Source: Actinomycetota bacterium
GTDB taxonomy: Bacteria; Actinomycetota; Acidimicrobiia; IMCC26256; JACDBD01
Direction of reading: 5' to 3'
DNA length: 18,907 nt
NCBI GenBank assembly: GCA_013695115.1
Contig: JACDBD010000363.1
Span: 1-18,907 of the forward strand
The translations under genes were made by a program, and so were the position numbers. Of this stretch, positions 13,803-18,907 are shown one piece after another (within the stretch, counting starts at the first letter, position 1; each line of letters starts with the position of its first letter). The notes beneath the pieces were generated by a model. It had not been told where the DNA came from and did no database searches. It was given only the letters and a program-made list of their open reading frames with translations.

Positions 13803-14405
13803 GTGGCCGGACTCTCCGAGCACGAGGTCGCCCCTGATCCGTTCGCGCAATTCGCGCGTTGGTACGACGAGGCCCGCGCCGCGGCGGGGGACGACGCCGA
13901 CGCCATGATCGTGGCGACCGCGACCCCGGACGGTGCCCCGTCGGCCCGGGTCGTCCTACTTCGCGGCGTCGACGACCGCGGCCTGTGCTTCTACACCAAC
14001 TACGAGAGCCAGAAGGGCCGCGAGCTCGCCGCGAATCCGCGCGCCGCGGTCGTCCTGCACTGGCCCGCGCTGCACCGCCAGGTCCGAGTCACCGGCGACG
14101 TGAGCCGGCTCGGCGAATCCGAGTCGGTCGAATACTGGTGCAACCGCCCGCGCCCGAGCCGGCTGAGCGCGTGGGCGTCACGCCAGAGCGAGCCGGTCGC
14201 GAGCCGGGACGTGCTCGAGGCCGAGGTCGCCCGGCTCGAATCCCGGTATGGCGACGACGACATCCCGCTCCCACCGTTCTGGGGTGGGTACCGGGTCGAG
14301 CCGGACGAGTTCGAGTTCTGGCAGCACCGCGACGACCGGCTGCACGATCGGGTGCGCTACCGCCGCGCACCGGACGGCTGGGTGCGCGACCGGCTCGCGC
14401 CTTGA
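13803..14405 (+). CDS. pdxH: Pyridoxamine 5'-phosphate oxidase
   Basis: This is the FMN-dependent enzyme that oxidises pyridoxine or pyridoxamine 5'-phosphate to pyridoxal 5'-phosphate, the last step of B6 salvage. The 200-residue protein matches PdxH throughout. DPFAQFARWYDEA lies near the N-terminus, and ATATPDGAPSARVVLLRGVD and FYTNYESQKGRELAANPRAA form the FMN region. LHRQVRVTGDVSRL and RLSAWASRQSEPV follow, with the C-terminal FWGGYRVEPDEFEFWQ and RLHDRVRY. Length is slightly shorter than in enterobacteria but complete. GTG at 13803 is supported by TAGCGT 8 nt upstream, with no ribosome-binding site, so the mRNA is probably leaderless. It is divergent from the VOC operon and shares the -10 element with it. 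Confidence 0.96.
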   Translation: MAGLSEHEVAPDPFAQFARWYDEARAAAGDDADAMIVATATPDGAPSARVVLLRGVDDRGLCFYTNYESQKGRELAANPRAAVVLHWPALHRQVRVTGDVSRLGESESVEYWCNRPRPSRLSAWASRQSEPVASRDVLEAEVARLESRYGDDDIPLPPFWGGYRVEPDEFEFWQHRDDRLHDRVRYRRAPDGWVRDRLAP

Positions 14406-14412
14406 TCCGCCG

Positions 14413-14892
14413 CTAGCGCCGGGTCCGGTCCTCGGCGCGCGTCGCGCCGCCGATCCTCATCCCCGGCAGGCGGGGCAGCTCGATCTCGACGCTGACGGTC
14501 CCGTGTGTCTGTTCCCAGCTGACCACCTCGATGACCGCGACGTAGACCACGAGCCGCCCGAAGATCAACCGCCAGGCCAGCAGCGCGAACACGACGCCGA
14601 TGGTCCCTCCCCGCCAGCCACGTCAGCCCGACGAGTCGGTCCTTCAGTCCCGCGCCTGGACCTGCCAGACCGTGTTGTACGCGTAGGCGACCGCGCCGGC
14701 GAGGCCGAGACCGGCCCAGAGCAGACCGGCGAGGCCGACGACGCTGGCCACGCGGCGGCTGCGCTCGGCGGCGCCGACGGCATCGGTGATGGTGTCGGCG
14801 GCCCGCCCGGTCAGGCCGAGGTTCTCGACGATCCGCTCGGGGAGGTCGTCGGACCCGGCCGAGAGGAACCCGATCACCGCGATCCCCATCAA
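14413..14892 (-). pseudogene. Decayed YihY/BrkB-family membrane protein
   Basis: Three pieces of a YihY/BrkB-family inner-membrane protein lie in order on the - strand, in two frames. Piece 1 (14892-14644) reads GIAVIGFLSAG and then VVGLAGLLWAGLGLAGAVAY and NTVWQVQARD, then meets TGA. Piece 2, shifted by one base, reads GLKDRLVGLTWLAG (about 14650-14609). Piece 3, back in the first frame, reads GTIGVVFALLAWRLIFGRLV (from 14607), then YVAVIEVVSWEQTHGTVSVE and a basic tail ending in TAG at 14413. In intact homologues roughly 60-75 residues with two membrane helices separate pieces 2 and 3, and about 80 residues precede piece 1. The gene has therefore lost its start and middle and carries a frameshift. 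I see no promoter before it. This rests on remembered family sequence, not an alignment. Confidence 0.75.
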
Positions 14893-14935
14893 CGGGCCTC
14901 GAAGTGATCGGCGATGCCGTCAATTCCGTCCCGAC

Positions 14936-14941
14936 TAGACA
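14936..14941 (+). promoter_or_regulatory. Possible -10 element TAGACA upstream of the YhhN gene
   Basis: TAGACA is followed by 7 nt and the GTG at 14949. The spacing matches the leaderless promoters elsewhere in the window, but the last base is A instead of T. It supports the GTG as start over the earlier ATG at 14904. Confidence 0.4.
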
Positions 14942-14948
14942 TTCGGCA

Positions 14949-15587
14949 GTGACCACGCCGGCCTGGGTGCTCCTCGTAGCCGCGGGCGCGCTCGCGGTGG
15001 GGGACTGGGTGGCGGTGGGCCGGGGCGCCCGCCGGGCGGAGTACGTGTGCAAGCCGGGGACGCTCGCCCTCCTGGCCGGGGTGGCGCTCACGCTGGACCC
15101 CGCTCACGGCGACATGCGGGCGTGGTTCGTGGCCGCGCTGGTGCTGTCGCTCGCCGGCGACGTCTTCCTGATGCTCCCGCAGGATCGCTTCGTGCCCGGT
15201 CTGGCCGCCTTTCTGCTCGGCCACGTCGCCTACGTGGTCGGCCTCAACCTCCACGGCGGCTCGGCCGGCGCGCTCGCGCTGGCGGCGATCCCGGTCGTGG
15301 TCGTGGCCGCCGTCCTCGCCATCCGCATCCTGCGGGCGGTGCTCACGAGTGGGCACCGGGAGCTGGTCGGGCCATTGGTCGCTTACATGCTCGTGATCTC
15401 GGCCATGGTCACCAGCGCACTCGCCGGCGGCAACGTGTCGGCCGCGGTCGGAGCCACGCTCTTCTTCGCCTCCGACGCCCTCATCGCCGAGACCCGCTTC
15501 GTGAAGCCGCACCGCGGCGCCCGGGTCGTGATCATGGTTACCTACCACCTGGGCCAGGCCGGGCTCGTCCTCTCTCTTCTCGACTGA
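14949..15587 (+). CDS. YhhN-family membrane protein (lysoplasmalogenase-like)
   Basis: This 212-residue, very hydrophobic protein has about eight predicted membrane spans. It matches the YhhN/TMEM86 family, some members of which hydrolyse the vinyl-ether bond of lysoplasmalogens. Family-like text includes EYVCKPGTLALL (about residue 32), ALVLSLAGDVFLMLP (Asp in SLAGDVFLM), FLLGHVAYVVGLN, then GATLFFASDALIAETRF and MVTYHLGQAGLVLS near the end. The conserved polar residues in membrane segments (K, GD, H, SD) are the expected active-site set. GTG 14949 (VTTPAWVLL) is chosen over ATG 14904 because the first hydrophobic span begins directly after it and TAGACA precedes it. The small gene at 15601 follows 13 nt downstream and probably shares the transcript. 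Enzymatic activity here is inferred from family only. Confidence 0.85.
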   Translation: MTTPAWVLLVAAGALAVGDWVAVGRGARRAEYVCKPGTLALLAGVALTLDPAHGDMRAWFVAALVLSLAGDVFLMLPQDRFVPGLAAFLLGHVAYVVGLNLHGGSAGALALAAIPVVVVAAVLAIRILRAVLTSGHRELVGPLVAYMLVISAMVTSALAGGNVSAAVGATLFFASDALIAETRFVKPHRGARVVIMVTYHLGQAGLVLSLLD

Positions 15588-15600
15588 CGGAGGTTTACTC

Positions 15601-15855
15601 GTGCGCCGATCGATCGACGACGCCCTCGACGACCACCCCGCCGACGACGACGAGCGCCCGCCGGTGTCGTGGGCGGTGGCGTTGTCGGACGACTGCGACG
15701 CCTGCGGAATGGGCGAGCTGCGGGTCGTGCTGACGATGGAGGAGTCGGGCCGGGCCGGCTACGGGATCGTCGCCCACCTCGGCCCCGGCACCGCCCGCCG
15801 CCTGCGGGGCGCGATCGGCGACGCCCTGCGCGAGATCGGGGAGGATCCGGGCTGA
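15601..15855 (+). CDS. Small hypothetical protein with CDACG motif (84 aa)
   Basis: GTG at 15601 is preceded by GGAGG (15589-15593) with 7 nt spacing, a good ribosome-binding site that begins right after the YhhN stop. The protein has an acidic N-terminus, then SWAVALSDDCDACGMGELRV with one CxxC pair, and a GYGIVAHLGPGTARRLRGAI segment leading to a C-terminal helix. I cannot name a family. The layout suggests a small alpha/beta protein, with strands around the CxxC and at VVLTMEE. Cotranscription with YhhN is likely. The next gene is convergent (ribB stop at 15867), with 11 nt between and no hairpin terminator visible. Function is unknown. Confidence 0.65.
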   Translation: MRRSIDDALDDHPADDDERPPVSWAVALSDDCDACGMGELRVVLTMEESGRAGYGIVAHLGPGTARRLRGAIGDALREIGEDPG

Positions 15856-15866
15856 ACCGAGGGTGT

Positions 15867-16514
15867 CTAGAGCATCAGCGGCGCGCCCACCGGCTCGGGT
15901 GAGTGCTCGACGCGTGCCCGGTGCTCCGCGACCTGGTCGACCGAGATCATCGCGACCCGGTGGTCGTCGGCGAATTGGGTGAGGTACGGGAGACGTGCCG
16001 GCGAGCCGTCCTCGTGCAGCACCTCGCAGATCACCGCGGCCGGGGGAAGGCCCGCGAGCCGGGCGAGGTCGACCGCAGCTTCGGTGTGGCCGCGCCGCTC
16101 GAGCACGCCGCCGGGCCGGGCCCGCAGCGGGAACACGTGGCCGGGGCGGACGAACTCGGCCGGCTCGCTCATCGGGTCGAGCAGCTTGCGGATCGTGACG
16201 GCCCGGTCGGCGGCACCGATGCCGCTGCCGGCGGAGCGGTGGTCGATCGAGACCGAGAACGCGGTGTCGCACCCGGCGTGCTCGGGCGGGACCATCGGCC
16301 CGATGTCGAGCTCGTCGAGGCGGGTCGCGTCGCACGGCAGGCACACGAGCCCGCGGGCCCAGCGCAGCATGAAGTTCACCGATTCGGGCGTCACCCAGCT
16401 CGCGGCCATCGTGAGGTCACCCTCGTTCTCGCGGTCCTCGTCGTCGACGACGAGGACCATCTCGCCGCGGCGGATGCGCTTGAGGGCTTCGTCGATGGTG
16501 GCGAGCGTCGTCAC
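15867..16514 (-). CDS. ribB: 3,4-dihydroxy-2-butanone-4-phosphate synthase
   Basis: RibB converts ribulose 5-phosphate to 3,4-dihydroxy-2-butanone 4-phosphate and formate, feeding riboflavin synthesis. Core motifs are VVDDEDRENEGDL near the N-terminus (catalytic acidic loop), FMLRWARGLVCLP, RPGHVFPLRARPGGVLERRG and GHTEAAVDLARLAGLPPAAV. The protein is stand-alone, lacking the fused RibA domain common in actinobacteria. The loop that normally reads TTGISAADR is GSGIGAADR here. The ribosome-binding site GGAGG (16521-16525) touches the ATG at 16518-16520 with no spacing, but lies 6 nt before GTG 16514 (MTTLATIDEAL, 215 aa), so I take GTG as the start. The ATG would give 217 aa. It is the last gene of a unit with the histidine kinase (stop at 16536) and response regulator. 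No FMN riboswitch fits in the 15-nt gap. Confidence 0.93.
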   Translation of the reverse strand: MTTLATIDEALKRIRRGEMVLVVDDEDRENEGDLTMAASWVTPESVNFMLRWARGLVCLPCDATRLDELDIGPMVPPEHAGCDTAFSVSIDHRSAGSGIGAADRAVTIRKLLDPMSEPAEFVRPGHVFPLRARPGGVLERRGHTEAAVDLARLAGLPPAAVICEVLHEDGSPARLPYLTQFADDHRVAMISVDQVAEHRARVEHSPEPVGAPLML

Positions 16515-16520
16515 GGACAT

Positions 16521-16525
16521 CCTCC
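16521..16525 (-). promoter_or_regulatory. ribB: Ribosome-binding site GGAGG that decides the ribB start
   Basis: On the - strand GGAGG is immediately followed by ATG (16520) and, after 6 nt in total, by an in-frame GTG (16514). Only the GTG has workable spacing, so it is the likely initiation codon. Confidence 0.6.
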
Positions 16526-16535
16526 GATGGGGTGG

Positions 16536-17558
16536 TCAGTTCGATGCGGGGAGCGTCACGACCATCCGGCAGCCGTGCGGGGCGCGGCGCTCGGGACGGA
16601 TCTCGCCGCCGTGCAGGTCGACGATCCATTGGGCGATGGCGAGACCGAGGCCGGCGCCGCCGTCACCCGAGGCGCGCGCGGTGTCCGCGCGGTAGAAGCG
16701 CTCGAAGATGCGGGTGCGTTCGGTGTCGGAGATGCCGGGCCCCTCGTCGAGCACCTCGATGGTCACGCCGAGCGGGTCAGCGGAGCGGCGGGCGCGTACT
16801 TCGACCCGACCGCCCCGGGGGGTGTAGCGCACCGCGTTCTCGAGCAGGTTGGCGACGACCTGGTGGACGCGCTCGGGGTCGCCGTCCGCGGTCAGGCCGG
16901 GCGTCTCGACCACGACCGACACGTCGACGCCGGGAGCGTGCAGCTGCTGCTCGCGTACCGCGTGCTCCAGGACGGGTTCGACGTCGAAGGGTGCGCGCGC
17001 CAGCGGCACCGCGCCCGACTCCAGCCGGGAGAGATCGAGCAGCTGCGTGACCAGGCGGCCCAGCCGCTCGACCTGGGCGAGCATCGTGCGCAGGGTCGCG
17101 GGATCGGGCGGCTCGACCTCGTCGACGAGGTTCTCGAGCGCGGCCTGGAGGGCGGTGATGGGGGTGCGGAGCTCGTGGGAGACGTTGGCGACGATGTCGC
17201 GGCGGAGCCGGTCGGTCTCGGCCAGCTCTCCCGCCATCTTGTTGAAGGCACGGGCCAGGGAGCCGACCTCGTCGCGGGACGTCGCCGTGACCCGACGCTC
17301 GTAGTCGCCCTTGGCCATCGCCCGGGCGGCGTCGGACATCTCGCGCAGCGGTGACGTCATGCCCCGGGCGAGGAAGCGCACGATGCCCAGGGCGATGATC
17401 GCGGCGATGATCCCGCTCACCGAGGGCCACAGGCCGAGGTGGATGCCGGACCAGAACACGAACACGGTCACGCCCACCGCGGCGAAGATGACGACGCCGA
17501 GTTTGATCTTGATCGACGGGACAGTGTCGAGCGGACGGCGCGGATCGCGAGCCGTCAT
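16536..17558 (-). CDS. Intramembrane-sensing-type histidine kinase
   Basis: This is the sensor of a two-component system, 340 residues. Two membrane helices (about 20-37 and 47-64) are joined by only about nine residues, so there is no extracytoplasmic sensor domain. Such kinases usually sense events in or at the membrane or rely on a partner protein. A HAMP domain follows (about 62-115), then the phospho-accepting His128 in NVSHELRTPITAL. The ATP-binding domain has an N box (HQVVANLLENAVRYTP), a G1 box (DEGPGIS), an F box (IFERFYRAD) and a G2 box (GAGLGLAIAQW). All key residues are present. ATG at 17558 overlaps the regulator stop as ATGA. ribB follows 21 nt after its stop. The stimulus is unknown. 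Confidence 0.93.
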   Translation of the reverse strand: MTARDPRRPLDTVPSIKIKLGVVIFAAVGVTVFVFWSGIHLGLWPSVSGIIAAIIALGIVRFLARGMTSPLREMSDAARAMAKGDYERRVTATSRDEVGSLARAFNKMAGELAETDRLRRDIVANVSHELRTPITALQAALENLVDEVEPPDPATLRTMLAQVERLGRLVTQLLDLSRLESGAVPLARAPFDVEPVLEHAVREQQLHAPGVDVSVVVETPGLTADGDPERVHQVVANLLENAVRYTPRGGRVEVRARRSADPLGVTIEVLDEGPGISDTERTRIFERFYRADTARASGDGGAGLGLAIAQWIVDLHGGEIRPERRAPHGCRMVVTLPASN

Positions 17559-18283
17559 GAGGCGCGGTCTCCGCTGTCGGCGGCCACGGACGTGTCGCGG
17601 GCGGCGTAGCCGACACCGTGCACGGTGCGGACGATCTCGTCGCCGAGCTTGCGGCGGAGGGCGCGCACGTGCGAGTCGACGGTGCGCGCGCCCGAGCCAT
17701 CGCTGTACCCCCAGACCTGGTCGAGGAGCTGCGACCGGGTGAAGACCTGTCCGGGGTGGCCGGCGAGGTGGGCAAGGAGATCGAACTCGGTCGGGGTGAG
17801 GTGGACGGTGTCGTTCCCTCGCTGCACCCGGCGGCTGGTCGTGTCGAGCTGGACGTCGTCGACCCGCAGGACGCCGCCGGTCCCGGCCGCCGCCCGGTCG
17901 ACCCGCCGCAGCAGCGCGTGCACGCGGGCGACGAGCTCGCGGGAGCTGAACGGCTTGGTGAGGTAGTCGTCGGCGCCGACGGCGAGGCCGACGACCTTGT
18001 CGGTCTCGGAATCACGGGCCGTGAGCATGAGCACCGGCACCGGTCGGTCGTGCTGGATGCGGCGGCACACCTCCAGGCCGTCGAGGCCGGGCAGCATGAG
18101 GTCGAGCACCACGAGGTCGGGCCGGGCTCGCTCGCACGTCTCGACGCCGGCGGGGCCGTCGGCCGCGATCTCGACCGCGAAGCCCTCGCTGCGCAGGCGG
18201 GCGGCCACAGCCGAGGCGATGGGGGCCTCGTCCTCGATCACGACGATCGTGCGCGCGGGGGCCGGGGCGGCACCGGGATGCAT
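17555..18283 (-). CDS. OmpR-family response regulator
   Basis: This 242-residue transcription factor is paired with the histidine kinase directly downstream. The receiver domain has the acidic pair in VVIEDEAPI (residues 17-18), the phospho-accepting Asp61 in LVVLDLMLPG, the Thr in MLTARDSE and the Lys in YLTKPFSS. The winged-helix DNA-binding domain (about 135-230) carries VHLTPTEFDLLAHLAGHPGQ and the recognition region SGARTVDSHVRALRRKLGD, ending in TVHGVGYAA. ATG at 18283 is six bases after TATCCT on the - strand, so the message is probably leaderless. Possible binding sequences for itself or another regulator lie at 18308-18342. Targets are unknown; ribB cotranscription is the only visible link. 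Confidence 0.94.
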   Translation of the reverse strand: MHPGAAPAPARTIVVIEDEAPIASAVAARLRSEGFAVEIAADGPAGVETCERARPDLVVLDLMLPGLDGLEVCRRIQHDRPVPVLMLTARDSETDKVVGLAVGADDYLTKPFSSRELVARVHALLRRVDRAAAGTGGVLRVDDVQLDTTSRRVQRGNDTVHLTPTEFDLLAHLAGHPGQVFTRSQLLDQVWGYSDGSGARTVDSHVRALRRKLGDEIVRTVHGVGYAARDTSVAADSGDRAS

Positions 18284-18289
18284 ATCGCC

Positions 18290-18295
18290 AGGATA
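18290..18295 (-). promoter_or_regulatory. -10 element TATCCT of a leaderless promoter
   Basis: On the - strand TATCCT is followed by 6 nt and the ATG of the response regulator at 18283. It separates the regulator operon from the upstream ABC-transporter gene, which ends at 18359. Confidence 0.6.
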
Positions 18296-18307
18296 AGGAC
18301 CCCGTCT

Positions 18308-18342
18308 GCGGGAGTCCCGCCGGAGATGTGCGGATTCGGTGC
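18308..18342. promoter_or_regulatory. Palindrome and direct repeat upstream of the regulator promoter
   Basis: GCGGGAGTCCCGC (18308-18320) is a 13-bp palindrome around a central G. It covers about -25 to -37 relative to the regulator start codon. Next to it GTGC occurs at 18328-18331 and 18339-18342, an 11-bp period like that of OmpR-family binding sites. Autoregulation is one reading. The palindrome could instead be a short terminator for the ABC gene ending at 18359, although no U-tract follows. Confidence 0.35.
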
Positions 18343-18358
18343 AGATCGCCCGGTCGGG

Positions 18359-18907
18359 CTACTCCGGGAACGGGATGAGGGCGTCGGGCTCGGCGGCGAG
18401 CTCGACCGGGTCGCCGACCGACGGGACGTCGTCCCCCCGGACCGCGACTTCGAGGAGCGCGGCGTCGGCGACCTTCACCCGCACGAGGAAATGGTCACGG
18501 CGGAACGTCCGGCCGGTGACGACGCCCGCGACCGGCCCGTCCGGCACCTGCCCGCTCGAGAGAAGAAGCCGGAGGTCGTCGGGGCGTACCGCGACCCGCG
18601 CCGGGCCGAACACGTCGGTCACGTTGTAACCGAGGAAGCGGGCCACGAACTCGGTGGCGGGCCGCCGCCACACGTCCTCGGGGGCGCCGACCTGCTCGAT
18701 GCGACCGTCTCGCATCACCGCCACGCGGTCGGCGACCGCGAACGCCTCGTCCTGGTCGTGGGTGATGAACAGCGCGGTCACACCGAGCCGTACGAAGAGG
18801 TCGCGCAGCTCGAGGACGAGCCGGTCGCGCAGCCCCCGGTCGAGCGACCCGAGGGGCTCGTCCAGCATGAGCAGCCGGGGGGCGGGCGCGAGGGCGCGGG
18901 CCAGCGC
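18359..18907 (-). CDS. ABC transporter ATP-binding protein, partial (polyamine/iron/thiamine importer type)
   Basis: Only the last 182 residues are in the window; the N-terminus with the Walker A and signature motifs lies beyond 18907. Visible are the helix after the signature motif ([11 protein letters not shown]), Walker B (LLMLDEP), the D-loop (GSLD) and the H-loop histidine in [21 protein letters not shown] regulatory C-terminal region follows from about 85 residues into the fragment ([11 protein letters not shown]), which looks like a TOBE domain. This layout matches ATPases of the spermidine/putrescine, ferric iron and thiamine importers. An internal ATG at 18868 is not the start, since coding continues in frame to the edge. 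The transported substrate cannot be told without the permease and binding protein. Confidence 0.85.
   Translation of the reverse strand, partial: ALARALAPAPRLLMLDEPLGSLDRGLRDRLVLELRDLFVRLGVTALFITHDQDEAFAVADRVAVMRDGRIEQVGAPEDVWRRPATEFVARFLGYNVTDVFGPARVAVRPDDLRLLLSSGQVPDGPVAGVVTGRTFRRDHFLVRVKVADAALLEVAVRGDDVPSVGDPVELAAEPDALIPFPE

Noticed and set aside
14904..14948. Start of the YhhN gene at ATG 14904
   Set aside because: The 15 extra residues are polar and unlike the family, and the GTG at 14949 has the -10-like TAGACA at the right distance.
16521..16535. FMN riboswitch before ribB
   Set aside because: Only 15 nt separate ribB from the kinase gene, too little for the aptamer, and a normal GGAGG is present.
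15903..17354. 483-codon + strand open frame opposite ribB and the histidine kinase
   Set aside because: It is a shadow of two well-supported - strand genes and shows no family motif.
1..18907. CRISPR array, tRNA/rRNA gene, insertion sequence, toxin-antitoxin or defence system
   Set aside because: I saw no regularly spaced repeats, no cloverleaf or rRNA text, no transposase or recombinase motifs and no defence-type proteins in any frame.

Overview
The window is very GC-rich, densely coding DNA with GTG starts and short gene overlaps. Content and promoter style fit an actinobacterium. I infer a member of Acidimicrobiia or a related uncultured line, from an F420-type luciferase-like oxidoreductase, acyl-CoA enzymes, a Tat-lipoprotein amidohydrolase and leaderless TANNNT promoters. 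It looks like chromosomal housekeeping and catabolic DNA. I see no phage, plasmid, insertion sequence, CRISPR, tRNA or rRNA signals.

Layout. 1-3633 (+): an acyl-CoA ligase followed 3 nt later by a membrane-anchored ABC1/UbiB-family kinase. A strong inverted repeat at 3648-3692 separates this unit from a convergent one. 3701-5805 (-): an acyl-CoA dehydrogenase and a luciferase-like oxidoreductase overlapping by 4 nt. 5859-7462 (+): a CrtQ-like glycosyltransferase and a CrtO-like acyltransferase, again overlapping by 4 nt, which probably build a glycosylated, acylated lipid or carotenoid. 7468-8987 (-): an SDR and a four-cysteine zinc-ribbon protein. 8988-9821: a sparse stretch with two short + strand genes (9440-9613, 9615-9821). 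9852-10502 (+): a PAQR/hemolysin III membrane protein. 10524-13782 (-): an operon of VOC protein, alpha/beta hydrolase and Tat-exported lipoprotein amidohydrolase. 13803-14405 (+): pdxH, divergent from that operon and sharing one symmetric -10 element with it. 14413-14892 (-): a decayed YihY/BrkB membrane-protein pseudogene. 14949-15855 (+): a YhhN-family membrane protein and a small CxxC protein. 15867-18283 (-): an operon of OmpR-type response regulator, intramembrane-sensing histidine kinase and stand-alone ribB. 18359-18907 (-): the C-terminal part of an ABC transporter ATPase cut by the window edge.

The clearest window-wide pattern concerns promoters. Nearly every gene that opens a transcription unit has a TANNNT (or TANNNA) hexamer 6-8 nt before its start codon, as expected for leaderless mRNAs. 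Genes inside operons instead use 4-nt stop/start overlaps or a Shine-Dalgarno sequence. The most unusual single site is the 7-bp TAGCGTA at 13789-13795, which reads as a -10 element on both strands and is placed for leaderless transcription of both divergent genes. I found no clearly new multi-gene system. The best candidates for new biology are that shared promoter, the glycosyltransferase/acyltransferase pair, the mixed-compartment VOC/hydrolase/amidohydrolase operon and the small-gene stretch at 8436-9821.
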